Of a stretch of DNA of 64,000 nucleotides, positions 17,573-27,503 are shown in pieces. The DNA is taken from assembly GCF_023515995.1 (NCBI RefSeq), contig NZ_CP097320.1, positions 1,612,001-1,676,000 on the forward strand. The letters are read 5' to 3'. The translations under genes and the position numbers were made by a program. Position 1 is the stretch's first letter. Each line of letters begins with the position of its first letter. The stretch is from Candidatus Mycobacterium methanotrophicum. GTDB lineage: Bacteria > Actinomycetota > Actinomycetes > Mycobacteriales > Mycobacteriaceae. The notes under the pieces were generated by a model that ran no database searches, had not been told where the DNA came from, and saw only the letters and a program-made list of their open reading frames with translations.

Positions 17573-18979
17573 GTGGCAACCCGCATCGTGATCCTCGGTG
17601 GAGGGCCGGCCGGCTATGAGGCGGCGCTCGTCGCGGCAGCACGCGACGCCGAGGTCACCGTCGTCGATTCGGGCGGCGTCGGCGGCGCGGCCGTGCTGTA
17701 TGACTGCGTGCCATCGAAGACGTTCATCGCCTCCACGGGCGTGCGCACCGAACTGCGCCGCGCGCCTCATCTGGGTTTCGGCATCGACATCGACGACGCC
17801 AAGATCTCGCTGCCGGAAATCCACCAGCGAGTTAAGACGCTGGCCGCCGCGCAGTCCGCCGACATCAATTCCCAACTGGTCAGTGCGGGCGTTGAGGTGG
17901 TCGTCGGCAAGGGCGGGTTGATCGATGCGAGCCCCGGTCTGGCCACTCACCGCATCAAGGCGACGGCCGCCGACGGCACCACCAGCGCCTACGACGCTGA
18001 CGTCGTCCTGATCGCGACCGGCGCCAGCCCGCGGGTGTTGCCGTCGGCGCAGCCTGACGGCGAGCGCATCCTGACCTGGCGCCAGCTCTACGACTTGGAC
18101 ATACTGCCCGACCATCTGATCGTGGTCGGGTCCGGTGTCACCGGCGCCGAATTCGTCAACGCCTATACCGAATTGGGCGTTGACGTCACGGTGGTGGCCA
18201 GCCGCGACCGGGTGCTGCCCTATGAGGACGCCGACGCCGCCCGGGTGCTGGAGGATTCGTTCGCCGAACGCGGCGTCCAGCTGGTCAAGAATGCCCGCGC
18301 AGAGTCGGTCACCCGCACCGACTCCGGGGTGCTGGTCACGATGACCGACGGTCGCACTGTGGCGGGCAGTCATGCGTTGATGACGATCGGGTCCGTTCCG
18401 AACACCAGCGGCCTGGGCCTGGAACGGGTCGGCATCGAACTGGGACGAGGGAACTACCTGCCCGTCGACCGGGTGTCGCGGACATCGGTGTCCGGCATCT
18501 ACGCCGCCGGGGACTGCACCGGCCTGCTTCTGCTGGCGTCGGTCGCTGCGATGCAGGGCCGGATTGCGATGTGGCACGCGTTGGGCGAGGCCGTCAGCCC
18601 CATCCGGCTGCGCACGGTAGCGGCTGCGGTGTTCACTCGGCCCGAGATCGCCGCGGTCGGGGTTCCTCAATCGGCCATCGACAACGGATCGGTGAGTGCT
18701 CGGACCATCATGCTGCCGTTGCGGACCAACGCGCGAGCGAAGATGTCGGGACTGCGGCAAGGTTTTGTCAAGGTGTTCTGCCGGCAGTCCACCGGCGTGG
18801 TCATCGGCGGTGTCGTGGTTGCGCCGATCGCATCGGAGTTGATCCTGCCGATCGCGATGGCCGTGCAGAACCGCATCACCGTGAACCAGCTGGCCGAAAC
18901 GCTCGCCGTCTACCCGTCGCTGTCGGGCTCGATCACGGAGGCGGCACGGCGGCTGATGGCGCACGATGATCTGGACTGA
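17573..18979 (+). CDS. lpdA: NAD(P)H quinone reductase LpdA
   Basis: 468-aa flavoprotein of the disulfide-reductase fold. FAD-binding GGGPAGYEAA is at the N-terminus and NAD(P)-binding VVGSGVTGAEF is near residue 185. The FAD motif GIYAAGDCTG and a dimerisation domain follow. The usual redox pair CxxxxC is broken: Ala40 replaces the first Cys, with only Cys45 remaining in LYDCVPSK. This is as in M. tuberculosis LpdA, which reduces quinones rather than disulfides. The start is GTG at 17573. A MIRU-like remnant separates it from glpD. Confidence 0.92.
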   Translation: MATRIVILGGGPAGYEAALVAAARDAEVTVVDSGGVGGAAVLYDCVPSKTFIASTGVRTELRRAPHLGFGIDIDDAKISLPEIHQRVKTLAAAQSADINSQLVSAGVEVVVGKGGLIDASPGLATHRIKATAADGTTSAYDADVVLIATGASPRVLPSAQPDGERILTWRQLYDLDILPDHLIVVGSGVTGAEFVNAYTELGVDVTVVASRDRVLPYEDADAARVLEDSFAERGVQLVKNARAESVTRTDSGVLVTMTDGRTVAGSHALMTIGSVPNTSGLGLERVGIELGRGNYLPVDRVSRTSVSGIYAAGDCTGLLLLASVAAMQGRIAMWHALGEAVSPIRLRTVAAAVFTRPEIAAVGVPQSAIDNGSVSARTIMLPLRTNARAKMSGLRQGFVKVFCRQSTGVVIGGVVVAPIASELILPIAMAVQNRITVNQLAETLAVYPSLSGSITEAARRLMAHDDLD

Positions 18980-18984
18980 CCGCC

Positions 18985-19055
18985 CGGCGACGATGCAGTG
19001 GGGCGCACCCAGCCGTGCAGCGGCGAGAAGGACGCGTAGCGCGATGAGGCGGACG
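18985..19055 (+). repeat. Degenerate insert-bearing MIRU-like element between lpdA and glpD
   Basis: Begins CGGCGACGATGCAGTGGGG, the same start as the element upstream of the TIGR03089 gene. It continues through a GC-rich dyad to GTAGCGCGATGAGGCGGACG, resembling the 3' part of the 53-bp units. No intact coupled minigene links the flanking genes here; glpD starts 150 bp after lpdA with its own AGGAG. Confidence 0.6.
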
Positions 19056-19131
19056 CGGCCGATCGGGCGGGTGCCGGGTAGCCTTGGGAGCCAGTGTCCT
19101 ACTGACGAGTAACTGACAGGAGTTCTGTGCC

Positions 19132-20889
19132 GTGAGCGACCCGCTTCACGTACCTGGGAGCGCGCAGGCCGGCCCGGGTTCCTTGTTGGGACCTGAGCAG
19201 CGCGCCTGGGCCTGGGAGCGCCTCGGCAGCGACCAATTCGACGTCGTGGTCATCGGCGGCGGTGTCGTGGGCTCGGGATCCGCGCTGGACGCCGCCACCC
19301 GTGGACTCAAAGTGGCGATGGTCGAAGCGCGTGACTTCGCCTCGGGCACCTCAAGCCGGTCGTCGAAGATGTTTCACGGCGGGCTGCGCTATCTTGAGCA
19401 ACTGGAATTCGGCCTGGTCCGCGAGGCGCTCTTCGAACGCGAGCTGTCGTTGACCACCTTGGCGCCGCATCTGGTCAAGCCGTTGCCGTTTTTGTACCCG
19501 CTGACCAAGCGCTGGTGGGAACGCCCCTACGTCGCCGCCGGTCTTTTCCTGTACGACGAACTCGGCGGGGCGAAATCCCTTCCGGGACAGAAGCATTTGA
19601 CCCGCGCCGGCGCGCTGCGGCTGAGCCCCGGCCTGAAGCGCAGCGCGCTGATCGGCGGCATCCGCTACTACGACACCGTTGTCGACGACGCCCGGCACAC
19701 CATGACCGTCGCGCGCACCGCCGCGCATTACGGCGCGGTGGTGCGCGCGTCCACCCAAGTGGTCTCGTTGCTGCGCGAAGGCGACCGGGTGACCGGCGTG
19801 CGCGTCCGCGACTCGGAAGACGGCGCCATCGCCGAGGTCCGCGGGCACGTCGTGGTCAACGCCACCGGGGTGTGGACCGATGAGATTCAGGCATTGTCCA
19901 AGCAGCGCGGACGGTTTCAGGTGCGTGCCTCCAAGGGCGTGCACATCGTCGTGCCGCGGGATCGGATCGTCAGCGACGTCGCGGTCATCTTGCGCACCGA
20001 GAAGTCGGTGATGTTCGTCATCCCGTGGGGCAGCCATTGGATCATCGGCACCACCGACACCGACTGGGGGCTCGACTTGGCCCATCCGGCGGCCACCAAA
20101 GCCGATATCGACTACATCCTGGGCACCGTCAACACGGTGCTGGCCACGCCGTTGACGCACGCCGATATCGACGGGGTGTACGCCGGTTTGCGCCCACTGC
20201 TGGCGGGGGAGAGCGAGGACACCTCCACGTTGTCGCGTGAGCACGCGGTGGCTGTGCCGGCTCCCGGCTTGGTGGCCATCGCCGGCGGCAAGTACACCAC
20301 CTACCGGGTGATGGCCGCGGACGCGATCGACACCGCGTCGCAGTACGTCCCGGCCCGGGTGGCGCCGTCGGTCACCGAGAAGGTGCCGCTGCTGGGCGCT
20401 GACGGCTACTTCGCGCTGGTCAATCAGACCGAGCACGTCGGTGCGCTGCAAGGACTACATCCCTACCGGGTGCGCCATCTGCTGGACCGCTACGGGTCGC
20501 TGATCAGCGAGGTGCTGGCGATGGCCACCGACCGCCGAGACCTGCTCGACCCGATCGCCTCGGCGCCAGGCTACCTGCGGGTCGAAGCCGCGTATGCCGC
20601 TGACGCCGAGGGCGCATTGCATCTGGAGGACATCTTGGCGCGCCGGACGCGGATCGCCATCGAATACTCCCACCGCGGTGTCGACTGCGCGCGTGAGGTG
20701 GCCGACATCGTTGCGCCGCTGCTGGGCTGGACTGCCGCTGACGTGGGCCGCGAGGTCGCGACGTACACGGCGCGGGTCGAAGCCGAGGTGTTGTCGCAGG
20801 CCCAGCCCGACGATGCATCGGCCGATGCGCTGCGGGCCACTGCCCCCGAGGCGCGCATGGAGATCCTCGAGCCGGTGCCTCTAAATTGA
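19132..20889 (+). CDS. glpD2: FAD-dependent glycerol-3-phosphate dehydrogenase GlpD
   Basis: 585-aa membrane-associated aerobic enzyme oxidising glycerol-3-phosphate to dihydroxyacetone phosphate with electrons to quinone. The FAD motif VIGGGVVGSGSALDAATRG, the RSSKMFHGGLRYLE signature, and WIIGTTDTDW are characteristic. The C-terminal DAO_C domain starts around residue 420. The GTG at 19132 lies 9 nt after AGGAG (19118-19122). It is followed 8 bp later by the pseudouridine synthase. Confidence 0.95.
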   Translation: MSDPLHVPGSAQAGPGSLLGPEQRAWAWERLGSDQFDVVVIGGGVVGSGSALDAATRGLKVAMVEARDFASGTSSRSSKMFHGGLRYLEQLEFGLVREALFERELSLTTLAPHLVKPLPFLYPLTKRWWERPYVAAGLFLYDELGGAKSLPGQKHLTRAGALRLSPGLKRSALIGGIRYYDTVVDDARHTMTVARTAAHYGAVVRASTQVVSLLREGDRVTGVRVRDSEDGAIAEVRGHVVVNATGVWTDEIQALSKQRGRFQVRASKGVHIVVPRDRIVSDVAVILRTEKSVMFVIPWGSHWIIGTTDTDWGLDLAHPAATKADIDYILGTVNTVLATPLTHADIDGVYAGLRPLLAGESEDTSTLSREHAVAVPAPGLVAIAGGKYTTYRVMAADAIDTASQYVPARVAPSVTEKVPLLGADGYFALVNQTEHVGALQGLHPYRVRHLLDRYGSLISEVLAMATDRRDLLDPIASAPGYLRVEAAYAADAEGALHLEDILARRTRIAIEYSHRGVDCAREVADIVAPLLGWTAADVGREVATYTARVEAEVLSQAQPDDASADALRATAPEARMEILEPVPLN

Positions 20890-20896
20890 GCCAAAA

Positions 20897-21766
20897 GTGA
20901 GGTCACTGCCGCTGCCGCCTCGCGACGGATTGGGACCGGCGCGATTGCGGGTTCGCGGCGGGCCGCTCGGAGACGAGTTGCTGACCCGGTTCGGGCCAGC
21001 GGTTGCCGCCAAGGCGATCGCCGGGGAGGTCGTCGACACCGACGGGGCGGTGCTCGATGCGACCACCGTGCTGCCGGCTGGGGTCAGCGTCTACTTCTAC
21101 CGCGACTTGCGCGACGAGGTACCGGTGCCGTTCGACGTCCCCGTGCTGTATCAGGACGAGCGCATTGTGGTTGTCGACAAGCCGCACTTTCTGGCCACCA
21201 TGCCGCGCGGGCGCCACATCGCGCAGACGGCGCTGGTGCGGCTGCGTCGGCGACTGGGATTATCCGAGCTGAGCCCGGCCCACCGGCTGGACCGGCTGAC
21301 CGCCGGGGTGCTGCTTTTCACCGCCCGCCGCGAAATTCGTGGCGCCTACCAGACGATGTTTGCCCGTGGCGCCGTGCACAAGACGTATGTGGCGAGGGCC
21401 GCGGTCAACCCCGGCCTGCCGTTGCCGCGCGTAGTCTGCAGTCGGATCGTCAAGCGCCGCGGCCATTTACAAGCCGTCGAAGAACCCGGTGAGCCCAACG
21501 CGGCGACGCTGGTTGAGTTGATGTCACCGGACGGCTGTTACCAGCTGACGCCGCGCACCGGGCGCACCCACCAGCTGCGAGTACACATGGCTTCACTCGG
21601 GATACCGATCTACGCAGACCCGTTGTACCCCGCGGTGCGCGAGGTGGCAGACGACGACTTCAGCCAGCCACTGCAGCTGCTGGCGCAGTGCATCGAATTC
21701 GAGGACCCAGTGACCGGATATCGGCGCCGGTTCGTCAGCTCGCGACGGCTAGAGCCCGCCCGCTAA
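20897..21766 (+). CDS. RluA-family pseudouridine synthase
   Basis: 289-aa RNA-modifying enzyme, homologue of Rv3300c. The RluA catalytic motif HRLDRLTAG (with the catalytic Asp) and the C-terminal RTGRTHQLRVHMASLG are intact. The central IVVVDKPHFLATMPRG is the RluA family's usual KP motif. GTG start at 20897, 8 bp after glpD and probably co-transcribed. phoY1, which separates these genes in M. tuberculosis by memory, is absent. The RNA target is not deducible. Confidence 0.9.
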   Translation: MRSLPLPPRDGLGPARLRVRGGPLGDELLTRFGPAVAAKAIAGEVVDTDGAVLDATTVLPAGVSVYFYRDLRDEVPVPFDVPVLYQDERIVVVDKPHFLATMPRGRHIAQTALVRLRRRLGLSELSPAHRLDRLTAGVLLFTARREIRGAYQTMFARGAVHKTYVARAAVNPGLPLPRVVCSRIVKRRGHLQAVEEPGEPNAATLVELMSPDGCYQLTPRTGRTHQLRVHMASLGIPIYADPLYPAVREVADDDFSQPLQLLAQCIEFEDPVTGYRRRFVSSRRLEPAR

Positions 21767-22038
21767 CAGCGCTCGACGCCGCGACGCATGCGCGGCAAGT
21801 CTCGGTCCACCCGTGGCGCCAGATCCCGCGGCTCCGGACGGCCGCCCTCCGGGATCGGCCCGCCAGCCCGCGTGGCGCCGGCGCCCGAAACGGCGGCGAG
21901 CAGTGTCTCCCGCAGCCGCGCCGCCAACGCGCCCGCGTTGAGGGCGCGAATATTCGTCAGATTGCTGAGGTTGACGTGGTTCTGCAGTGTTAGCGCCCCG
22001 GTGCCCTTCAGTAATCCGGCAATGTGGTCCGTCGTGAT
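21763..22038 (-). pseudogene. Unrecognised 91-codon open frame without an ATG, probable gene remnant
   Basis: In the 358-bp gap between the pseudouridine synthase and nei, one minus-strand frame reads a protein-like sequence containing DHIAGLLKGTGALTLQNHVN and NLTNIRALNAGALAARL. It runs to a stop overlapping the neighbour's stop. An in-frame TGA lies immediately upstream of the first codon and no ATG or GTG start is apparent. The region looks like a degraded C-terminus of an unidentified gene. I see nothing else supportable in this gap. Confidence 0.35.
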
Positions 22039-22124
22039 TCAAGACGTCGCCGGTGTATTCCTCCGCGACAAGCACGCAAACCCTGTCCTACAAGGCGTGG
22101 CATAACTGGCCACTCGCGGGCCCG

Positions 22125-22874
22125 CTACCGCTGGCAGGCGGGGCACCAGTAGGTGACCCGGTCGCCGGTGTGGTCCTTTTGAATGGTGGCGCCGCAGCGG
22201 CGGCACTCTTGCCCGGCGCGCCCGTACACCCAGAGCTGACGGCCGAATCGGGTGTCGCCGGTGGTGCAGCGGTTCCACCGCGACCGGTTGGCCCACAGCA
22301 TCTCTCGTGCCCGCGTCGCCAGCCGCTGCGGGTCGGACAGTGAGCTGACGGCAGCGGTAGGCAGCCGTCCGCTGACGAAACACAGCTCGTTGCAATAGAC
22401 ATTGCCGATCCCGGCCATCACCCGCTGGTCCAGCAGCGCCTCGGCGAGGTTCCGGTCCGGGGCGGCCATCAGGTTGGCGACCGCGACCCGGGGATCCCAG
22501 TCTGCGCCCAGCAAGTCCGGGCCCAGGTGGGCGACCGCGTTCTCGTCGTGTTGCCGGTCGAGGATCTCCAGCACGCCGAGGTCGATCCCGACGACGCGAA
22601 TTCCGCCGGCTTCGAGGATAATTCGCACCCGGTGATCTGGCGGGCGACGACTCACCCGCCAGCTGCCGTCCATCTTCAGGTGCGAGTGGATACTGGCCGG
22701 CCCGATGCGAATGAACAGGTGCTTGCCGCGGCTGAGCACCTCATCGACCACCTGGCCGGTCAGGTCGACAGCCGCAAAGCGTGGCACACGGATATCGCAT
22801 CGCGTCAGTGTGCGACCGGCGAGTGCTTTCCGCAGCGTCTCTGCGGTGTGAAAAACGGTGTCCCCCTCGGGCAT
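22125..22874 (-). CDS. nei: Endonuclease VIII-type DNA glycosylase Nei
   Basis: 249-aa Fpg/Nei base-excision enzyme removing oxidised bases. The N-terminal MPEGDT carries catalytic Pro2 and Glu3. The helix-two-turn-helix [12 protein letters not shown] and a C-terminal zinc finger CRRCG...CPAC complete the domain set. It starts 3 nt after the lhr stop, so DNA repair genes lhr and nei form an operon. Confidence 0.94.
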   Translation of the reverse strand: MPEGDTVFHTAETLRKALAGRTLTRCDIRVPRFAAVDLTGQVVDEVLSRGKHLFIRIGPASIHSHLKMDGSWRVSRRPPDHRVRIILEAGGIRVVGIDLGVLEILDRQHDENAVAHLGPDLLGADWDPRVAVANLMAAPDRNLAEALLDQRVMAGIGNVYCNELCFVSGRLPTAAVSSLSDPQRLATRAREMLWANRSRWNRCTTGDTRFGRQLWVYGRAGQECRRCGATIQKDHTGDRVTYWCPACQR

Positions 22875-22877
22875 ACG

Positions 22878-25800
22878 CTATCGCAGCCGAAGCCCGCGTG
22901 GCGTCCGGGCGAACCCGGCGTCGGACAGCGCGCTGACGGCCGGCGCGGACACGTCGGGCCCCAACACCGGCAGGCCGTTGATCCGTTCAACCAGAATCGA
23001 ACTGACCCGCCCCGCCGTCACCAGCTGGGCCAACGCCGCGGCCGCTGCGCGGTTGACGTCAGGATCGTCACGCAAGCTCAGCAGCGAGCGGCCGCCCCGC
23101 TCGACAAACCAGGCCAGTTCGCCGTCGACCAGCACAACCAGCGCTCCGGCTTTGCGGCCGGGGCGGCCACCTCCCTCTTCCTCCAGCGCCCGGGACGGCC
23201 AAGGCAGCGCGGCGCCGTACGGGTTGGCCGGATCGGCGGCGGCCAGGACCACCGCCCGATACTCGGGACGCGTCGGGTCTTTGAAAGAGCCGGGCTCGTC
23301 GAGGTAGCCGCGCAACCGGTCGACCGTTGATGCCAGTGCGAACTGGGCGCCGCCCAGCGACTCGACGAAATAGCCACGCTGGCATCGACCGGCCTCCTCC
23401 AACGTCGTCAACACCTTGTAGAGCATCGCGAATCCGCCCGGCACTGCCTCGGCCGCCACCGCGCCTTTGGTCAGCACGCCGTGGCGGTTCAGCAACAGCT
23501 CGGCTTGGTGGTGTGCCCGCAGCGTCGAATCCGGCTCGGGCACAGGCAGCGCTGACCAACGGCCCGCCACCGTCGCGTCGCTGGGGCGGGACTGGGCGTG
23601 CGCGACATGAAAGCGGCTCAGCCGCGGCGGACGGACTGCGCGACCTAGCCGGTGCGCGGGGGTGGACCGTCGGCGGCTGCCCGGGCCGGCGCTCAGCATC
23701 GCGCGGACCGGCGCGAAGGTGTCGCCGGTGACCGACCCGGCCCAGATGAGCTCCCACAGTGCCGCTTTGAGCTCTTGCTCGCCGATGCCGGTCTGCGTGA
23801 GTTGCCGGAAGAAGAACGCTCCGCCGCCGGCCAGCGTGTCCAGGATCGCCTGGTGGGCCGCAGTCAGTTCGAACGCGGCGGGCGCTGCCAAGGTCAGCGG
23901 CGCCGTGTCAGCCGGATGAAACGCGATCCAGCCGTCGGTGGCGGAGATCGGTCCGGCGCCCGACCAGACAACCTCGCCGGATGCCAGCAGTTCGTCGAGC
24001 ATCGCGGGGGAGTAGTCGCCTACTCGAGCAGAGAGCACGAGCGATTCGACCGCCGAGGCGGGCAGCGGGACGCCGGCCAATTGGTCGAGGACGGCCGCCA
24101 GCCCGTCGAGGCCGGCGTTGCTGGAGTCCCCAGCCGAACCGACCTGATGCCAGGCCGGCAGGAACCGCGCGTACGCGCGGGTGCTGACCGGCTCGACTTG
24201 GGCCCGCAGCGCCGCCAGTGATCTGCGGCGAAGGATCCGCAGGACGTCGGCGTCACACCACTGGTCACCGGCGGCCTCCGTGGTGAACTCGCCGCGGACC
24301 AGCCGGCCGTCGGCGGCCAGCCGGCCCAGCACGTCGGCCGTTACCCGCTGTCCGAGCCCGAACCGGGCGGCGACGTCGGAGGTGGTGAACGGGGCGTGGG
24401 TGCGGGCGTATCGGCCGAGCAGCTCGCCCAGCGGATCGTTGACCGCCTCGGTGAAGCTGGTTGGCACGCCGACCGGTACGGCCGCCCCGACGCCGTCGCG
24501 GAGTCGGCCGATGTCCTCGATCGCGACCCACCAGCTTTGTCCGGCAAATGAAACGGGCAACACGCGTTTGGCGGCGAATAGACCTTCCAACCAGCCGCCG
24601 ACATCGCCACCACCGGCTCGGGCGACGACCTCCTCGGCGGTCAACGGGCCAAGGAGCCGCAGTAGATCGGCGACTGCCTCGGCATCACGGGCTGCCCGAT
24701 CATGCGATAGATGTTGCAATTGCCGGCCGGTGGCGGCGACGACTTCGGGGTCGAGCAGTTCGCGCAGCTCGACGCGGCCCAACAGTTCGGCCAGCAGCGT
24801 GGCGTCCAGCGAGAGCGCGGCAGCGCGGCGCTCGGCCAGCGGGCTGTCGCCCTGGTACATGAACGCGCCGACATAGCCGAACAACAGCGACGCGGCGAAC
24901 GGCGACGGGGTGGCCGTCTCGGTCTCCAGTACGCGCACCTTGCGCGCGGCGATGTCGGCCATCAGCCCCGTGAGCGTCGGCACGTCGTAGACGTCCTGCA
25001 AGCATTCGCGGACAGCCTCCAGCACGATCGGGAAGTCCGGATACTTGCGGGCCACGTCGAGCAACTGCGCGGCGCGCTGGCGCTGATGCCACAGCGGCGA
25101 TCGGCGGCCGGGATGTCGCCGCGGCAGCAGCAGCGCACGCGCCGCACATTCCCGAAAACGCGAGGCGAACAGCGCCGAACCGCCCACTTCGGCGGTGACG
25201 ATCGGGTCGATCTCGTCGGCGTCGAAGACGAACAGTTCGGCGCCCGGTGGCTTGTCGGCGGGCCCGGACTCGGAGAACGTGTCCGGCAACCGGACCACGA
25301 TGCCGTCGTCCGACGCGGTCGGTTTCTCATCTATGCCGTAGCGGTCGCGTAGTCGCCGGCTCACCGCGAGTGCAAGCGGACCATGCACGCGCAGACCATA
25401 GGGGGAGTGCAGAACCACCCGCCAGTCGCCCAGTTCGTCGCGGAACCGCTCGACGAGCAAGGTGGCGTCGGTGGGTACCACCGTGGTGGCGGTGCGCTGG
25501 TCATCCAGCAGCCGCCACAGGTTGTCGGTGGCGTAGTCGTTCAAACCCAGTTCAGCGCAACGTTTGTCGAATGAATCGCGAGCCAGTCCAGCCAGCTCGC
25601 CGGTGAACTTGCCGACTGCCTGGCCCAACTCGGCGGGGCGCCCGGCGTCGTCGCCGCGCCAGAACGGCAGCCGGGCCGGCTGACCGGGCGCGGGGATCAC
25701 CAACACGCGGTCGTGGGTGATCTCGGTGATCCGCCAGCTGGTGGCGCCCAACGAGATGACATCGCCGGGGCGCGACTCGTAAACCATTTCCTCGTCGAGT

Positions 25801-27464
25801 TCGCCGACGCGAGAGGGTTTTTCGCTATCGGTAGCCAGATAGACGGTGAACAGGCCGCGGTCCGGGATCGCGCCGCCCGAGGTGACCGCCAGCCGCTGCG
25901 CCCCCGGCCGTGCCGTCACGGCGCCGGTATCCCGGTCGTAAACCAGCCGGGGCCGCAGCTCGGCGAATTCGGTTGACGGGTACTTGCCGGACAGCAGATC
26001 CAGCGTGGCCTCAAATGCGCTGTGCGGCAGCGTCGCGAACGGCGCGCTGCGACGCACGGTGTCGAACCAGCGGTCGACGTCGAGCGGTTCCAGCGCCGCC
26101 GCGGCTACCGTGTGCTGGGCGAGAATGTCGAGCGGGTTGGTCGGGACCCGCATCGTCTCGATCTGACCGGCGAGCATGCGCTGCACGGTCACCGCGCAGC
26201 CGATCAGGTCGGTGCGATGCTTGGGAAACAGCACCCCTTGCGAGATCTCGCCGACCTGGTGTCCGGCCCGGCCGATGCGCTGCAGGCCGCTGGCCACCGA
26301 CGGCGGCGACTCCACCTGGATGACCAGGTCGACGGCGCCCATATCGATGCCCAACTCCAAGCTCGAGGTCGCCACCACCGCTTTCAGCCGTCCGGACTTG
26401 AGCTCCTCTTCGACAATGGCGCGTTGTTCCTTGCTGACCGAGCCATGATGCGCACGAGCCAATACTGTTGGCACGCCGTAGGTCTGCCCGCTGCCCAACA
26501 ACTGGGCCGGGGCGCCGCCGGCGACTTGCGGATTGGCGACGGACGGTAAATCGACTCCAGCGCGTTCAGCGTGAATCTCGTTGAGCCGGGCGGTCAGTCG
26601 CTCGGCCAGCCGCCGGGAATTGGCGAACACGATCGTCGAGTTGTGCGTTTCGACCAGGTCGACCAGACGCGCCTCCACGTCGGGCCAGATGGAGGGGGTG
26701 CCTCCGGCTTGCGGGCGAGTCTCCGCCGGGTTGGTCATGTCCGGGACGGGGACCTGCACCGTCAGCTCGAACGTCTTCGCCGCCGCGGGCGCCACGATGG
26801 CCGTCGGTGCTGAGCCGGACAGAAACCGGGCCACCTCCTCGGGCGGGCGCACCGTCGCCGACAGCCCGATGCGCTGCGCGGGTGCCCGCAACATGTCGTC
26901 GAGCCGCTCGAGCGACAGCGCCAGGTGAGCGCCCCGCTTGGTGCCGGCAATAGCGTGGATCTCGTCGACGATCACGGTTTGCACACCGGCCAGGGTTTCC
27001 CGCGCCGCCGACGTGAGCATCAAGAACAGCGATTCCGGCGTGGTGATCAACACGTCGGGTGGCCGGGCGATGAGCTGGCGGCGCTGCGCGGGCGGGGTGT
27101 CGCCGGATCGCACCCCGACCGTGATCTCCGGTGGGGGTAACCCGCGCTGTTGGGCGACCCGGGTCATGCCGGCCAGCGGCGTGCGCAGGTTGCGCTCGAC
27201 GTCGACGGCCAAAGCCTTCAGCGGCGAGACGTAGAGGATGCGGGTGCCGGTCGTTCGCTCGTCGGCGAGCCTGTCGATCGCCCACAGAAACGCCGCCAGT
27301 GTCTTACCCGAACCGGTCGGCGCGATGACCAAGGTGTTGTGGCCGTCGGCGATCGCCGCCCAGGCATCGGCCTGAGCCGCGGTCGGCGCAGCGAAGGTAC
27401 CGGCGAACCAGTCGCGGGTGACGACGCTGAACCGTCCGAGTGGATCTATGGGCACGGTGCTCAC
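22878..27464 (-). CDS. lhr: Large ATP-dependent DNA helicase Lhr
   Basis: 1528-aa superfamily-2 3'-5' helicase. Walker A APTGSGKT lies near residue 50, the DEIH box (VDEIHAIAGTKRGAH) near residue 170, and motif VI QRIGRAGHQ near residue 395. The winged-helix and Lhr-specific domains follow. The long C-terminal extension (about residues 860-1528) is typical of mycobacterial Lhr and its tetramerising tail. It is the first gene of lhr-nei; the gene is induced by DNA damage in known relatives. The start at ATG 27464 gives the usual length. Confidence 0.95.
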   Translation of the reverse strand: MSTVPIDPLGRFSVVTRDWFAGTFAAPTAAQADAWAAIADGHNTLVIAPTGSGKTLAAFLWAIDRLADERTTGTRILYVSPLKALAVDVERNLRTPLAGMTRVAQQRGLPPPEITVGVRSGDTPPAQRRQLIARPPDVLITTPESLFLMLTSAARETLAGVQTVIVDEIHAIAGTKRGAHLALSLERLDDMLRAPAQRIGLSATVRPPEEVARFLSGSAPTAIVAPAAAKTFELTVQVPVPDMTNPAETRPQAGGTPSIWPDVEARLVDLVETHNSTIVFANSRRLAERLTARLNEIHAERAGVDLPSVANPQVAGGAPAQLLGSGQTYGVPTVLARAHHGSVSKEQRAIVEEELKSGRLKAVVATSSLELGIDMGAVDLVIQVESPPSVASGLQRIGRAGHQVGEISQGVLFPKHRTDLIGCAVTVQRMLAGQIETMRVPTNPLDILAQHTVAAAALEPLDVDRWFDTVRRSAPFATLPHSAFEATLDLLSGKYPSTEFAELRPRLVYDRDTGAVTARPGAQRLAVTSGGAIPDRGLFTVYLATDSEKPSRVGELDEEMVYESRPGDVISLGATSWRITEITHDRVLVIPAPGQPARLPFWRGDDAGRPAELGQAVGKFTGELAGLARDSFDKRCAELGLNDYATDNLWRLLDDQRTATTVVPTDATLLVERFRDELGDWRVVLHSPYGLRVHGPLALAVSRRLRDRYGIDEKPTASDDGIVVRLPDTFSESGPADKPPGAELFVFDADEIDPIVTAEVGGSALFASRFRECAARALLLPRRHPGRRSPLWHQRQRAAQLLDVARKYPDFPIVLEAVRECLQDVYDVPTLTGLMADIAARKVRVLETETATPSPFAASLLFGYVGAFMYQGDSPLAERRAAALSLDATLLAELLGRVELRELLDPEVVAATGRQLQHLSHDRAARDAEAVADLLRLLGPLTAEEVVARAGGGDVGGWLEGLFAAKRVLPVSFAGQSWWVAIEDIGRLRDGVGAAVPVGVPTSFTEAVNDPLGELLGRYARTHAPFTTSDVAARFGLGQRVTADVLGRLAADGRLVRGEFTTEAAGDQWCDADVLRILRRRSLAALRAQVEPVSTRAYARFLPAWHQVGSAGDSSNAGLDGLAAVLDQLAGVPLPASAVESLVLSARVGDYSPAMLDELLASGEVVWSGAGPISATDGWIAFHPADTAPLTLAAPAAFELTAAHQAILDTLAGGGAFFFRQLTQTGIGEQELKAALWELIWAGSVTGDTFAPVRAMLSAGPGSRRRSTPAHRLGRAVRPPRLSRFHVAHAQSRPSDATVAGRWSALPVPEPDSTLRAHHQAELLLNRHGVLTKGAVAAEAVPGGFAMLYKVLTTLEEAGRCQRGYFVESLGGAQFALASTVDRLRGYLDEPGSFKDPTRPEYRAVVLAAADPANPYGAALPWPSRALEEEGGGRPGRKAGALVVLVDGELAWFVERGGRSLLSLRDDPDVNRAAAAALAQLVTAGRVSSILVERINGLPVLGPDVSAPAVSALSDAGFARTPRGLRLR

Positions 27465-27503
27465 CCAGCCATGGTGCCAGTCGGGCCCGACAACGCCCGG
27501 CTG

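Noticed and set aside
17462..18964. 500-aa open frame antisense to lpdA
   Set aside because: A shadow of lpdA, with His/Arg/Gln-rich composition typical of antisense reading and no domain.
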